This document shows positions 1 to 8,691 of a stretch of 64,000 nt of DNA, in pieces. Position 1 is the first letter of the stretch. Every line of letters begins with the position of its first letter. This DNA comes from Ruminococcus sp. JC304 (GTDB lineage: Bacteria > Bacillota > Clostridia > Lachnospirales > Lachnospiraceae). Where the stretch lies: the NCBI GenBank assembly GCA_000285855.2, contig HE978651.1:2791489-2855488 (forward strand), given 5' to 3'. The position numbers and the translations under genes were made by a program. Under the pieces are notes generated by a model. That model saw nothing but the letters and a program-made list of their open reading frames with translations, had not been told where the DNA came from and ran no database searches.

Positions 1-1541
1 TTTGCCATTTTCATAGTCAGAATATATGTTTCATTCAAAAGCAATTCCGAACGGTCTGTAAGCTTCACCAATGTATATTCATCATTGGAAAGCCTGATGT
101 ATTCTTTTTCCAGAAGGAAATTAAAAATCTGTCTCAGCCTGTATATGGGGATTTCTCTGCATTTTCCATAACAACTATTCTCCTCCATATGGTACTGGCG
201 GATTTTAGCTGTATTAGCACCGCGCAATGTATCCAGGATCACATTCACACCATACCGCTGTCTGCACTCATCCACGCATCTGACAATACTGCATGCTTCT
301 GCAGACACATCTACTTCTTCAAATTCCATAAGACAGTTCTGGCAATTTCCGCAGTAATTAGGACCATACTCTCCAAAGTATCTTAGAATATATTCTCTGA
401 GACATTCATGGGTAAAACAGTAAAATGTCATTTTTTTCAGACGTTCCTCATCCCGCTCCTGCACAATAGCTCTGGTTACAGGATCCAGTTCCTGATTTTC
501 CTGATTATTTTCAATAAAAAAGCGATTGGTGATCACATCCTGCCCACTGTAAAGCAATATGCATCTAGCCGGTTCTCCATCACGCCCTGCACGTCCTGCC
601 TCCTGATAATAGCTTTCCATATTTTTAGGCATATTATAATGAAGCACATACCGGACATCAGACTTATCAATTCCCATTCCAAATGCATTGGTGGCAACCA
701 TGATCTGGCAGCGGTCATAAATAAAATCATCCTGATTATTCCGTCTTTCTTCATCAGAAAGCCCTGCGTGATATCTGGTTGCAGAATATCCCTCCTGAAT
801 CAGCTTCTGGCACACTTCTTCCACAAGCTTCCTGGAAATACAGTATATGATTCCACTTTCTGTCCTGTGTTCTGCCACATAATCTCTTATAAATCCATAT
901 TTATCCCTGGGTGTTTGCACAGAAAAAAACAAGTTCTGCCTGTCAAATCCCGTAGTGGTCACAAAAGGCTCCTGAAGCTGAAGGATATCAATAATATCCT
1001 CTTTAACCTCCTGTGTGGCAGTAGCTGTAAAGGCACTTACAACCGGACGGTTGGGAAGCCTTTCTATAAATTCCATGATTTTCAGATAGCTGGGGCGGAA
1101 ATCCTGCCCCCATTGAGACACACAGTGAGCTTCATCCACTGCAATCATGGAAATCTTTACATGAAGGGCAAAATCCAGAAATTCTTCATTAAGCAATCTC
1201 TCCGGAGCTACATAGATAATAGGGTATCTTCCTGCTTTCGCAAGCCTAAGCACTGTATAATACTGCATTTCACTCAATGAACTGTTAAGAAATGCAGCCA
1301 GTATTCCAGCCTGATTTAAGGCACTTACCTGATCTTTCATAAGAGAAATCAAAGGAGAAATCACCAAAGTGATTCCTCCCATCATTAGTGCCGGAATTTG
1401 ATAACACAGCGACTTCCCTGCCCCTGTAGGCATAATACCCACAACATCCCTTCCGGAAAGAATGGTATTAATCACCTCTTCCTGTCCTTCTCTGAATGTA
1501 TCATATCCAAAATATTTTTTCAGTATTTGATTTTTTGTCAA
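1..1541 (-). CDS. recQ: ATP-dependent DNA helicase RecQ (3' end beyond the window)
   Basis: RecQ-type 3'-5' DNA helicase acting in recombinational repair. The reverse-strand reading frame is open from about 1580 to base 1. It shows FREGQEEVI near the N-terminus, Walker A PTGAGKS (about residues 38-44), [17 protein letters not shown] (DEAH box plus the RecQ aromatic loop), FTATAT, the helicase C motif [24 protein letters not shown], then the RecQ-Ct zinc cysteines (YCFTHEC, CGNCQNC) and the start of the winged helix. About 513 residues are visible, so part of the winged helix and any HRDC domain lie outside. I chose a TTG start at 1541 because GGAAAGGA sits 10 nt upstream. An in-frame ATG at 1580 has no ribosome site. 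It lies 66 bp after pduO on the same strand with no clear terminator between, so read-through is possible. Confidence 0.95.
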   Translation of the reverse strand, partial: MTKNQILKKYFGYDTFREGQEEVINTILSGRDVVGIMPTGAGKSLCYQIPALMMGGITLVISPLISLMKDQVSALNQAGILAAFLNSSLSEMQYYTVLRLAKAGRYPIIYVAPERLLNEEFLDFALHVKISMIAVDEAHCVSQWGQDFRPSYLKIMEFIERLPNRPVVSAFTATATQEVKEDIIDILQLQEPFVTTTGFDRQNLFFSVQTPRDKYGFIRDYVAEHRTESGIIYCISRKLVEEVCQKLIQEGYSATRYHAGLSDEERRNNQDDFIYDRCQIMVATNAFGMGIDKSDVRYVLHYNMPKNMESYYQEAGRAGRDGEPARCILLYSGQDVITNRFFIENNQENQELDPVTRAIVQERDEERLKKMTFYCFTHECLREYILRYFGEYGPNYCGNCQNCLMEFEEVDVSAEACSIVRCVDECRQRYGVNVILDTLRGANTAKIRQYHMEENSCYGKCREIPIYRLRQIFNFLLEKEYIRLSNDEYTLVKLTDRSELLLNETYILTMKMA

Positions 1542-1607
1542 AATTTTCAAATCCTTTCCAGGCAGTAACTGCAGGATCATTGCAGCCACACAAGTTTCTC
1601 ACAAGTT

Positions 1608-2678
1608 CTACATTATGTCCCGCAAAACAGTCAGTCCATATTCTGCCAGACTGTGATCTTCTTCTGAGGTACCACCGCTGATTCCCAGGCCGCCTATGAT
1701 GGTATTACCACATTTTAACGGCACTCCACCTCCAAATATTGCAATCTTTCCGCTTTCAAGTGTATCCACTCCATAAAATGTACCACCCGGCCCGGCAAGC
1801 TCACCCAGTTCTCTGGTAGACATTTTTACGGCTACTGAGGTATATGCTTTCTTTACAGCTACATCATAGCTTACCAGATAAGCACCATCCATTACATGAA
1901 CTGCAATTGGATTTCCCTCAGGTCCACAGATTGCGATCACAGAATTCATGCCCCGCCGTATGGATTCCTCTTCAATTTTTTCAATCAGCGCCTTGGCTTT
2001 TTTGAGAGTTATCCTGGACTGTATTCCCATCTGTGCCAGTACTTCACGGACAACTTTTTCATCAATCCCATTACTTATCTCAGAAACAGTATTCTGTGTT
2101 TTCACTTTCTGCCTTTCCACATCTTGTTTTTCTATATTTTGCTTTTCCACCTTTTGATCCTCTGTCCATCCTGAGGCATCAGATAACTCCACATATTTTG
2201 CAAGAAGGAATAAATAGTCTGATAATCTGTTCAGATATTTCTTGCTTTCCGTATCTGCTCCAAATTTCACAGCAACCTGTGCCAGACACCGTTCCGTTCT
2301 TCTGGCTACCGCCCGGGTTACGTTTATTTCTGCTGCAGTCCTGTTCTGCCCGGATACTTTTTTTCCAGCCTGCTGTCCGCATAATTCTTCCAGTCTGTCC
2401 GTCTCTTTCTCAAGATTGTCAACAATCTCCTCATTGACTTTAAAATCTCTGCTGTATGGGTCCTCTACTCCCGCTGCGATCAGATCCAGATTATCCTGTA
2501 TACTACTCAGCATTTTTACCGTTTCTTCCCATTTCAGCATACACTTTACCAGCCCGATATGACTGTTCAGCTCGTCAATTGCTCCTACAAGCTGGATACG
2601 GTCATCCGACTTGGAGACGTTTTTGGTACGGGCCATATCTGTAATTCCCTTATCTCCCCGTTTTGTATATACGCTCAT
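1608..2678 (-). CDS. pduO: PduO-type ATP:cob(I)alamin adenosyltransferase fused to a GlcG/HbpS-like domain
   Basis: Two-domain PduO, 356 residues. The N-terminal half is the PduO-type corrinoid adenosyltransferase fold, with YTKRGDKG at the start, GAIDELNSHIG, VTRAVARRTER and KKYLNRLSDYLF. The usual LPGG-type segment reads VSGQNRTAAE, so it is somewhat degenerate. A Lys/Gln/Glu-rich linker (about residues 170-205) leads to the C-terminal GlcG/DUF336 domain with a Gly-rich GELAGPGGTFYGVD and a GGLGISGGT end. In known Pdu systems it makes adenosylcobalamin for the B12 diol dehydratase. Here the dehydratase is a glycyl-radical enzyme that needs no B12, so its role is unclear. ATG at 2678 is chosen because GGAG lies 9 nt upstream; the ATG at 2687 abuts that site. 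Last gene of the BMC cluster. Confidence 0.9.
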   Translation of the reverse strand: MSVYTKRGDKGITDMARTKNVSKSDDRIQLVGAIDELNSHIGLVKCMLKWEETVKMLSSIQDNLDLIAAGVEDPYSRDFKVNEEIVDNLEKETDRLEELCGQQAGKKVSGQNRTAAEINVTRAVARRTERCLAQVAVKFGADTESKKYLNRLSDYLFLLAKYVELSDASGWTEDQKVEKQNIEKQDVERQKVKTQNTVSEISNGIDEKVVREVLAQMGIQSRITLKKAKALIEKIEEESIRRGMNSVIAICGPEGNPIAVHVMDGAYLVSYDVAVKKAYTSVAVKMSTRELGELAGPGGTFYGVDTLESGKIAIFGGGVPLKCGNTIIGGLGISGGTSEEDHSLAEYGLTVLRDIM

Positions 2679-2761
2679 ATTTTTCATCTCCTGTAATGTG
2701 CAGAATGTTTCCGGTTAACTGAGTTTCTGATTTCAGCGGCAATAAATTACCTTTTTCAAGA

Positions 2762-2804
2762 GCCCGGCACAATGTCCGGGCCCAAAGGGCTTTCAGCAAG
2801 CCCT
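2762..2804 (-). other. Two tandem intercistronic hairpins between pduQ and pduO
   Basis: Two perfect short stems lie back to back: GCCCGG/CCGGGC (2762-2767 with 2776-2781) and AGGGCTT/AAGCCCT (2786-2792 with 2798-2804). No T-tract follows in the direction of transcription, so this does not look like a standard intrinsic terminator. A role in mRNA stability or in lowering downstream expression is inference. Confidence 0.55.
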
Positions 2805-2813
2805 ATAAACTGG

Positions 2814-3974
2814 TCAAAATGACCACAGTTTTTTATAAATCCTGATAATATCTTCTTTGGCTGGTACTCTGGGGTTATTTGCTGTGCAGGCATCTGCCAG
2901 TGCAGCATCTGCCATCTTATCAATTGCTCCAAAGTATGCATCTGGTGTAATCGTTCCCAGTTCCTGAATGGTCAGCGGAATGTTCATCTCTTTCTGCATA
3001 AACTGAATCCAGTTTACCAGAGAGCGCACTGTCATAACCTTATTATAGTTACTGAGTCCAAGGATATGGGCTACATTTGCATATCTCTTCACTGCCGGAA
3101 GATATTCTTTCTGGCTTTTACTATGTTTATTAATATCAGAGTTAAATTCAACAATATGGGGAAGAAGCATAGCATTTGCTCTTCCGTGAGGAATATGGAA
3201 CATAGCTCCCAGCTGGTGTGCCATACTGTGAGTAATTCCAAGTCCTGCTGTATTAAAAGACAATCCAGCCAGGCAGGATGCTACATGCATTTTTTTACGG
3301 GCATGCATGTCACTGCCGTCAAGATAGGCACGTAACAGGAATACTCCGCAAATCTCGATTGCTTTCTCTGCAAGGGCTGAAGAAAACTCGTTATGCGCTA
3401 TGCTGACATAGGATTCCAGCGCATGGGTAAATACATCCATACCTGTATCAGCCGTAATAGCCGGCGGCACACTTTTTACAAGCTCAGCATCCAGAATCGC
3501 CTCATCTGCAGTCAGACTGTCAGCAATCAACGGATATTTTACATGTGCCTCTGTATCATTTACAACAGCAAAGGATGTAACCTCTGATCCGGTACCGCTG
3601 GTAGTAGGAACGGCAATCAGGCCTACTTTTCCGTAATTATTGATCTTCAGGGCAAACTCACGGATTGCTTTGGAAGAATCAATGGCAGAACCGCCTCCAA
3701 CTGCAACAACTGCCTCCGGCTGATACTGAAGAAACTTCTTTACGCCTTCTGCAATCTTATTCAGCGGTGCATCCGGCACCACATCACAAAAAATATCATA
3801 TTCAATTCCTGCACTGTTTAACGGTGCAGTAATAAGATTCACCATTCCGCTTTGTACTACGAATGGATCGGTAATGATCAAAACCCTTTTGTATGGGATT
3901 TCTTTCAGTCTGTCCAGGGCATTATCGCCAAAATGGATGGCTGTTTTCATTTCGAACGTACTGAAGTTATTCAT
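2814..3974 (-). CDS. pduQ: Iron-containing alcohol dehydrogenase, 1-propanol dehydrogenase type (PduQ-like)
   Basis: Group III Fe-dependent alcohol dehydrogenase, 386 residues, close to the family length. It has the NAD-binding GGGSAIDSSKAI, PTTSGTGSEVT, and the metal ligands in DTGMDVFTHALE (Asp, His) and GLGITHSMAHQLGAMFHIPHG (two His). In propanediol microcompartments PduQ reduces propionaldehyde to 1-propanol and regenerates NAD+ for PduP. A FucO-like lactaldehyde reductase of the same family is the main alternative and would also suit a deoxysugar pathway. No clear N-terminal encapsulation helix is visible. The start is fixed by AAAGGAG about 8 nt upstream. It follows the DeoR gene with a 58 bp gap that contains a hairpin. 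Confidence 0.9.
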   Translation of the reverse strand: MNNFSTFEMKTAIHFGDNALDRLKEIPYKRVLIITDPFVVQSGMVNLITAPLNSAGIEYDIFCDVVPDAPLNKIAEGVKKFLQYQPEAVVAVGGGSAIDSSKAIREFALKINNYGKVGLIAVPTTSGTGSEVTSFAVVNDTEAHVKYPLIADSLTADEAILDAELVKSVPPAITADTGMDVFTHALESYVSIAHNEFSSALAEKAIEICGVFLLRAYLDGSDMHARKKMHVASCLAGLSFNTAGLGITHSMAHQLGAMFHIPHGRANAMLLPHIVEFNSDINKHSKSQKEYLPAVKRYANVAHILGLSNYNKVMTVRSLVNWIQFMQKEMNIPLTIQELGTITPDAYFGAIDKMADAALADACTANNPRVPAKEDIIRIYKKLWSF

Positions 3975-3992
3975 TTATAATGCTCCTTTTCT

Positions 3993-4019
3993 GTTACTGT
4001 CCACTTGGTACACAGTAAC
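3993..4019 (-). other. Hairpin immediately upstream of the pduQ ribosome site
   Basis: Perfect 8 bp inverted repeat GTTACTGT (3993-4000) / ACAGTAAC (4012-4019) with an 11 nt loop, sitting 3-4 nt upstream of the pduQ Shine-Dalgarno sequence. No T-tract follows. It could be an operator or an RNA element; the sequence alone does not decide. Confidence 0.5.
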
Positions 4020-4032
4020 CCTTTCTCTGGTT

Positions 4033-4797
4033 TCAGACAGGATATCTGCACTCTATACCCAGTTTTTCAAAGTATATCCTCCACCTGTCCTCAGGTCTTT
4101 TATCAGTTACAACCATATCTACTTCTTTCATACTTCCCGCAACTGAAAAAGCTTTTTGGTCAAATTTCGTACTGTCTATAACCAAAATTTTCTTGCGTCC
4201 TGATTTCATCATAGCTCTTTTGGTTGAGCCAAATGCCTCCTGCGATTCCATGATTCCCCATTCCTGATCCAATGCTTTACAGGAAATGATAACCTTATCT
4301 ACATAATAAGACCGGATAGATTCATCGGTTTTAGAGCCAAGGAAGGCCAGATAGCCTTCCTTCATAACTCCGCCTGTTGAAATAATATTCCATCCGGATA
4401 CATCTGCCAGCTCCAGCAGAATCTCCAGAGAATTGGTGATCACAGTAAGTCTTTCTTTTCCTTTCAAAGCCTTTGCCACAAAAACCGCTGTGGTACTGGC
4501 ATCCAGAAAAATATGATCTCCGTCATTTACAAGGGAAGCTGCAATTTCCGCCATTTTCTGCTTTCCCGAAACATTCTGGTTTTTACGGACATTAAAAGGT
4601 AAATCAATGCTTATATCCTCATTTATCACCGCTCCACCGTAACTTTTTATGGCAAGACCCTCTTTTTCAAGCTTGTCCAGATCACGGCGAATGGTCTCTT
4701 CAGAGACATTATAAAGCTGGCTGAGTTCACTGACTACAACCCGCTTCTCTGCCTGTAGTTTATCGAGAATCAGTTTCCGTCTCTCCAATGCAAGCAT
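4033..4797 (-). CDS. DeoR-family transcriptional regulator of the microcompartment locus
   Basis: 254 residues. The N-terminal DeoR helix-turn-helix is clear (RRKLILDKLQ..., SEETIRRDLDKLEKEG about residues 30-50), followed by GGAV and the DeoRC sugar-phosphate sensor domain (DGDHIFLDASTT, VITNSLEI, GGVMKEGYLAFLG). The family usually represses sugar genes and is relieved by a phosphorylated intermediate. Lying inside the BMC operon, it most likely controls that locus, perhaps sensing fuculose- or rhamnulose-phosphate (inference). The ATG at 4797 is preferred because AAAGGGGG lies about 7 nt upstream. A TTG at 4830 would add 11 residues that include the ribosome site. Candidate operators are the GTTGTTTT boxes near 13.1 and 16.7 kb. 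Confidence 0.9.
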   Translation of the reverse strand: MLALERRKLILDKLQAEKRVVVSELSQLYNVSEETIRRDLDKLEKEGLAIKSYGGAVINEDISIDLPFNVRKNQNVSGKQKMAEIAASLVNDGDHIFLDASTTAVFVAKALKGKERLTVITNSLEILLELADVSGWNIISTGGVMKEGYLAFLGSKTDESIRSYYVDKVIISCKALDQEWGIMESQEAFGSTKRAMMKSGRKKILVIDSTKFDQKAFSVAGSMKEVDMVVTDKRPEDRWRIYFEKLGIECRYPV

Positions 4798-4847
4798 ACT
4801 CGTTGCCCCCTTTACTGAGGAAATTCTCAAACATTCAATCTAAGATT

Positions 4848-5396
4848 TTACAAAATACTGTCAATCATTCGTCTGTCAGGATGTGCGATCACGGAAGAAT
4901 CCAGATACATTCCCTTGGAAGATACCAGTTGCTTTGCTCTCTCAATAGAAGCCTCTACAGCTGAAACCTCACCTGTAATCATCATATATGATTTTCCACA
5001 CATACCTTTTGCAATACGAAGTTCGATCAAATCAACGATCGCTGTTTTCGCTGCCTGATCTGCAGCCTCAATGATAGAAGCCGCATCATAGGTTTCCAAA
5101 ATTCCCAGTGCACTGATTTCATCCACCTGTGTGGTTCCATAAATAGCCGGGAAAATAGATTCATGAGGATTACCCAGTACAAAACTGTCAATACACTTAT
5201 CCTCATATGTAGTAACTGCTGCATCAACAGCTGCTTTTACCGCACTTAAGTCACCGGTAATAATTGCAATATATTTACCAGGACATACGGTCTGAGCCTC
5301 GATGATCTCTACCTCAGATGTTTTTACCATAGCATCTGCTGCGGTAACGCCGGTAGCTGTAGTTTTAAATTCAATCATTCCGATTGCTTTACTCAT
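4848..5396 (-). CDS. pduT: Tandem-BMC-domain shell protein (PduT-like)
   Basis: 182 residues containing two BMC domains: residues 1 to about 90 (AIGMIEFKTTATGVTAADAM, with HESIFPAI at the end) and about 93-180 (ALGILETYDAASIIEAADQA, ending VIAHPDRRMI). This is a BMC-T protomer giving pseudohexameric trimers. A single Cys in IAKGMCGKSYMMITGE of the second domain sits where PduT places the cysteine that binds a [4Fe-4S] cluster at the pore. PduT is thought to pass electrons across the shell with PduS, which is the next gene upstream. ATG at 5396 is chosen because AAGGAC lies 9 nt upstream; the in-frame GTG at 5405 abuts it. Confidence 0.9.
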   Translation of the reverse strand: MSKAIGMIEFKTTATGVTAADAMVKTSEVEIIEAQTVCPGKYIAIITGDLSAVKAAVDAAVTTYEDKCIDSFVLGNPHESIFPAIYGTTQVDEISALGILETYDAASIIEAADQAAKTAIVDLIELRIAKGMCGKSYMMITGEVSAVEASIERAKQLVSSKGMYLDSSVIAHPDRRMIDSIL

Positions 5397-5412
5397 TTTG
5401 TGCACGTCCTTT

Positions 5413-6741
5413 CTAATTTACTGCAATTATGATATAACGGTCTGTCACTTCTGTCACTTTTCCATTGACAGAAGCATGGATTCCTACGCTTAAGCCCTGT
5501 GCAGGCTGAGCGATCATCTGTCCTCTGGTTACCGTATCACCTGCTTTTACTATTGCCTGAGCAGGTGCTCCGATATGCTGGCTCAGAAGAATTTTTACTT
5601 TCTTAACCTGTACCAGATCTTCATGGAGAGGTGCATCCTTGTCATATTTTGTAAGACCAAGACGTGCCATAAGACGTTCTTCAGGAACTTTACGATATTC
5701 TCTTGATTCCTGAACCGGTTTTGGCTGTACGCCCTGAGGCGGTCTGATGCCGGCTTTTCTAAGTCCGCCCTTCATATCAGCCAGAAGGCTTCTCGGTGCC
5801 AGACTCTGAGGACAGGAATACATCTCACATACACCGCAGGAACTGCAGAAGGATGCATCAATATATGGATTCAAATCCCTGAAATCCTGGTTTGCTGCTG
5901 CGCGCATAAATTTTGCAGGATCAATGGGATGTCCCAGATTATGTCTCGGACATAAATCAGTACATGTATTACATTGACAGCAGATAGATGCTGCACGTTT
6001 TAAATCTATGGAAGAAGTCCGCTGCTTCTTCGCTACGATAAGATGGTCTTTTGGCAGTACCAAAATCGCATTTGTTGTCTTAGTCACCGGATCAGAACCA
6101 TTTCCGATACGTCCCATCATCGGACCACCGACAAAATAGACCGGATCTTTTACTGTTGTGTTTCCAGCCTGGGCAACAACTTCCTCCAGTGTACATCCCA
6201 GAGGAACTCTCACTGTGACCGGATCACTTACCTCAGCAACAACAGATACATATTTATCAGTTACCGGCTGCTTCTCCTCAACCGCACGATATACGTTATA
6301 AACAGTTTCTACATTGAATACGGCTACTCCCTGCTCAATAGGCAGTCCGCCCGGCCGTACCACTCGTCCTGTAGCTTCATAAATAAGTACAACTTCGTCA
6401 CCCATAGGATATACTTCGTCCAGAAGATGAAGTCTCATTCCCGGGAACTCCTCAATGTGCTGGTTCAGCGCATTAATTGTCTGTACATAAGATTTTTTAA
6501 TTCCAATGATCGCTTCAGAAGCCCCTACCGTTTCCTGGATCATATGGAATGTTTTCATAATTTCATATGCATGTTTTTCCAATAACTGTCTGTGTAATTT
6601 CAGTAATGGTTCACACTCTGCACAGTTCATAAGAATGGTATTTGCCTTATCTGTGAGCTTCATATAGGTAGGAAATCCCGCTCCACCGGCACCTACTACA
6701 CCATTCTGCTGTATAATATCCTGTAATTCTTTGATTTCCAT
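5413..6741 (-). CDS. pduS: PduS-like flavin/Fe-S oxidoreductase (RnfC/NuoF family)
   Basis: 442 residues, RnfC-like. Residues about 15-24 carry GVVGAGGAGFPT (nucleotide and FMN binding region of the NuoF fold). A SLBB-type segment follows (VGGPMMG), then two [4Fe-4S] ferredoxin motifs, CCQCNTCTDLCP and CSSCGVCEMYSCP. The C-terminus is a biotinyl-lipoyl-like sandwich (SVGIHASVNGKVTEVT). In Pdu organelles PduS reduces cob(III)alamin and docks to PduT. In glycyl-radical microcompartments it is thought to handle NADH or electron balance instead. The start at 6741 has GGAGT 6 nt upstream and lies 4 bp after the EutN-type gene, so the two are translationally close. Confidence 0.92.
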   Translation of the reverse strand: MEIKELQDIIQQNGVVGAGGAGFPTYMKLTDKANTILMNCAECEPLLKLHRQLLEKHAYEIMKTFHMIQETVGASEAIIGIKKSYVQTINALNQHIEEFPGMRLHLLDEVYPMGDEVVLIYEATGRVVRPGGLPIEQGVAVFNVETVYNVYRAVEEKQPVTDKYVSVVAEVSDPVTVRVPLGCTLEEVVAQAGNTTVKDPVYFVGGPMMGRIGNGSDPVTKTTNAILVLPKDHLIVAKKQRTSSIDLKRAASICCQCNTCTDLCPRHNLGHPIDPAKFMRAAANQDFRDLNPYIDASFCSSCGVCEMYSCPQSLAPRSLLADMKGGLRKAGIRPPQGVQPKPVQESREYRKVPEERLMARLGLTKYDKDAPLHEDLVQVKKVKILLSQHIGAPAQAIVKAGDTVTRGQMIAQPAQGLSVGIHASVNGKVTEVTDRYIIIAVN

Positions 6742-6745
6742 GGCG

Positions 6746-7012
6746 TTACTCCAATCCCGCACCGTCATCAATGATTCCGACTATAGCCGCATCTACCGGT
6801 GCTGTTTCTACGCCGCAGCCAATTCTTGCTGCGCTACCCTGTGCCACCAATACATATTCTCCCACACCCGCTCCGATCATATCGATCGCAACAAGCTGGC
6901 TGAGGTCACCCTTCATATGATGCACAGGCTCGATGATCATAAACTTATTTCCTATTAATTTTTCACATTTACGGGTGGAAACAACACTCCCAACCACTTT
7001 GCCTACTATCAT
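6746..7012 (-). CDS. pduN: BMC vertex protein, EutN/CcmL family (PduN-like)
   Basis: 88 residues, the usual length of the pentameric vertex proteins that cap the corners of the microcompartment. Family marks seen are MIVGKVVGSVVSTRK at the start, KFMIIEPV, VAIDMIGAGVGEYVLVAQGSAAR in the middle and DAAIVGIID at the end. Ribosome site GGAGG lies 5 nt upstream. It belongs to the shell-gene block and is followed within 4 bp by pduS. Confidence 0.95.
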   Translation of the reverse strand: MIVGKVVGSVVSTRKCEKLIGNKFMIIEPVHHMKGDLSQLVAIDMIGAGVGEYVLVAQGSAARIGCGVETAPVDAAIVGIIDDGAGLE

Positions 7013-7053
7013 ATGAGCCTCCGAATTATTATTGTTATGTCAACTCATTCACC

Positions 7054-7091
7054 GATAACCGTATAGCTGTTCCTCAGCATATACGGTTATC
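7054..7091 (-). other. Intercistronic hairpin between pduL and the vertex-protein gene
   Basis: Outer arms GATAACCGTATA / TATACGGTTATC are a perfect 12 bp inverted repeat, and the loop contains a further GCTG/CAGC pairing. No poly-T follows on the transcribed strand, so it is not a canonical terminator. It may protect or process the transcript between genes that need different expression levels (inference). Confidence 0.65.
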
Positions 7092-7106
7092 AAATGAATA
7101 AATATA

Positions 7107-7751
7107 TTATTTAATGATCGTTACTGTATTGCCTGTGGCAATTTTTGCTGCATTTGCTTCATCTGTGTCAATATGCATTTCCAGAGTAAAGCTGTCATCC
7201 ACACGGATCTTAACCTGATTAAAGATAGTTCCTCTTTCATTATCAGCTTTCACGGATACGATATCTCCATCCTTTACACCAGCAGCCTGAGCATCCTTCG
7301 GAGACATATGAATGTGACGCATAGCCACAATACAGCCTTCCTTCAGATAAATAGCACCCTTAGGTCCTACGATAGCAATCGGAGCACTTCCGGCAATATC
7401 ACCTGATTCACGAACCGGTACATTCATTCCCAGTTTGATCGCATCCGTAGCAGATACCTCAACCTGTGAAGCCTTACGTACAGGTCCAAGGATTCTCACA
7501 TTCTCAATAGCACGAAGCTTCAGCCCTACAATAGTAACAGTCTCATTAGATGCAAACTGTCCACCCATAAGTGCTTTCTTCTTTGTAAGCTGATATCCAG
7601 GTCCGAATAATGCTTCTACATGCTCCTGTGTCAAGTGAATATGTCTTGCGGAAACTCCAATAGGAACAACAAAGCCATTTCCCGTTTCTTTATTCTGGTC
7701 AATTGCCTGAAGTACCAATCTGGTAATCATTTCAATATTATTTGTTTCCAA
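7107..7751 (-). CDS. pduL: Phosphate propanoyltransferase PduL
   Basis: 214 residues. PduL converts propionyl-CoA to propionyl-phosphate and frees CoA inside the organelle. The two PduL repeats are visible: VPIGVSARHIHLTQEHVEALFG (start of repeat 1) and KEGCIVAMRHIHMSPKDA (start of repeat 2), each with the RHIH zinc-ligand motif. Residues 1 to about 20 (NNIEMITRLVLQAIDQN) form an amphipathic helix typical of encapsulation peptides, followed by a short linker. The start is TTG (7751-7749) with AGGTG 5 nt upstream; no better ATG exists in frame. Confidence 0.95.
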   Translation of the reverse strand: METNNIEMITRLVLQAIDQNKETGNGFVVPIGVSARHIHLTQEHVEALFGPGYQLTKKKALMGGQFASNETVTIVGLKLRAIENVRILGPVRKASQVEVSATDAIKLGMNVPVRESGDIAGSAPIAIVGPKGAIYLKEGCIVAMRHIHMSPKDAQAAGVKDGDIVSVKADNERGTIFNQVKIRVDDSFTLEMHIDTDEANAAKIATGNTVTIIK

Positions 7752-7786
7752 GAATACACCTGCTTTCCGTCAGAACTGACTTTAAA

Positions 7787-8314
7787 TTATTTTAATACAG
7801 GCAGGATTTTCTCTACATCTGTGTGTGGTCTTGGGATTACATGTGTAGCTACTAATTCGCCAAGTCTGGATGCTGCTGCACTTCCGCTCTCTACTGCAGA
7901 TTTAACTGCTCCTACGTCTCCACGAACCATAACTGTTACAAGTCCGGATCCGATTTTCTCTGTTCCTACTAATGCAACATTAGCTGCTTTACACATCTGG
8001 TCAGCTGCCTCGATTGCTGCTGTAAGTCCTCTGGTTTCAACCATTCCTAATGCTTCCTGTGTCATGATTTTTTCCTCCTTATGAAATACTGTTCCACGAA
8101 TTTCTTCTTTTACTGTTTCTTTTTTTATTGCCGTTTTCTTCGATGTTTCTGTAGTTTTTGCCGCCGTTCCAGCTGCTGCAGCTTTTGTTTCATTTGACGT
8201 TTCTTTCTTCACAGCAGTTTTTGCTTTTGAAGCTGTACTCCTTGTTCTTCTGGGAGCAGCAGCCTTTCCGGGAGCTTTATTCTCTGCTTCAGGTTTCTTT
8301 TCTTCAGCCATCAT
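7787..8314 (-). CDS. BMC-H shell protein with 83-residue basic N-terminal extension and internal restart
   Basis: 175-residue frame. Residues 84-175 are a standard PduA/EutM-like hexameric shell protein ([52 protein letters not shown]). Residues 1-83 are low-complexity, rich in Lys, Ala, Thr and Glu (for example [19 protein letters not shown]), with a histone-tail-like look and no recognisable domain. The long start (8314, or the adjacent ATG at 8311) overlaps the stop of the upstream BMC gene as ATGA. An ATG at 8065 begins exactly at the conventional shell-protein start and has a near-perfect AAGGAGG 8 nt upstream. Both long and short products are therefore likely, as with PduB/PduB'. The short form is nearly identical to the protein at 8692-8967. 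Confidence 0.88.
   Translation of the reverse strand: MMAEEKKPEAENKAPGKAAAPRRTRSTASKAKTAVKKETSNETKAAAAGTAAKTTETSKKTAIKKETVKEEIRGTVFHKEEKIMTQEALGMVETRGLTAAIEAADQMCKAANVALVGTEKIGSGLVTVMVRGDVGAVKSAVESGSAAASRLGELVATHVIPRPHTDVEKILPVLK
8063..8079 (-). promoter_or_regulatory. Internal ribosome binding site and ATG inside the extended shell gene
   Basis: AAGGAGG lies at about 8074-8079 (complement), 8 nt before the in-frame ATG at 8065-8063. It is as strong as the sites of the neighbouring separate shell genes. It lies within the coding frame of the longer 175-residue protein, so it would give a 92-residue shell protein from the same mRNA. Confidence 0.8.
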
Positions 8315-8619
8315 TCATCCCCCTGTTTCGCCTGGTTCTTCCAGCGGCTTGCACTTAATTCCACAATCTTGACAATCTCTTCATGTGGTCGGGCAATCAC
8401 TGCATAACTTACCGGTTTCTTAATCGCGCCTGCCACAGCAGCCTCTACAGCTTCTGTTACGGCAGACACATCGCCTTCAATTATAATGGTAACCAGTCGT
8501 CCGCCCAGCTTACGTTCCCATGACGCCAGCTCAACGTCTGCAGTTTTACACATGATATCAAGAGCGTCAATCGCTGCTACAACACCAGTGATTTCTATAA
8601 AACCATATGATTTACTCAT
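8311..8619 (-). CDS. BMC-H shell protein, divergent type
   Basis: 102 residues, one BMC domain ([57 protein letters not shown]). It differs from the two PduA/EutM-like paralogs nearby: it has [13 protein letters not shown] where they have [11 protein letters not shown], and a charged 12-residue tail ([12 protein letters not shown]). It presumably forms a facet hexamer with a different pore. Ribosome site AAGGAG is 7 nt upstream. Its stop overlaps the start of the extended shell gene (ATGA), which suggests translational coupling. Confidence 0.92.
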   Translation of the reverse strand: MSKSYGFIEITGVVAAIDALDIMCKTADVELASWERKLGGRLVTIIIEGDVSAVTEAVEAAVAGAIKKPVSYAVIARPHEEIVKIVELSASRWKNQAKQGDE

Positions 8620-8691
8620 GAGCGAACTCCTTTTAGATCACTGCACAATGTGATATGTACAGTACTCTATAATTTATACTACCGTGACTGG

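Noticed and set aside
408-1280. 290-codon plus-strand open frame
   Set aside because: It is antisense to recQ, whose reverse-strand translation has all helicase motifs; the plus-strand translation has no family resemblance or ribosome site.
4798-4830. TTG-initiated longer form of the DeoR regulator
   Set aside because: The added codons contain the AAAGGGGG ribosome site that fits the ATG at 4797.
7054-7091. Called as a rho-independent terminator
   Set aside because: The stem is strong but no T-run follows on the transcribed strand, and the shell operon clearly continues.
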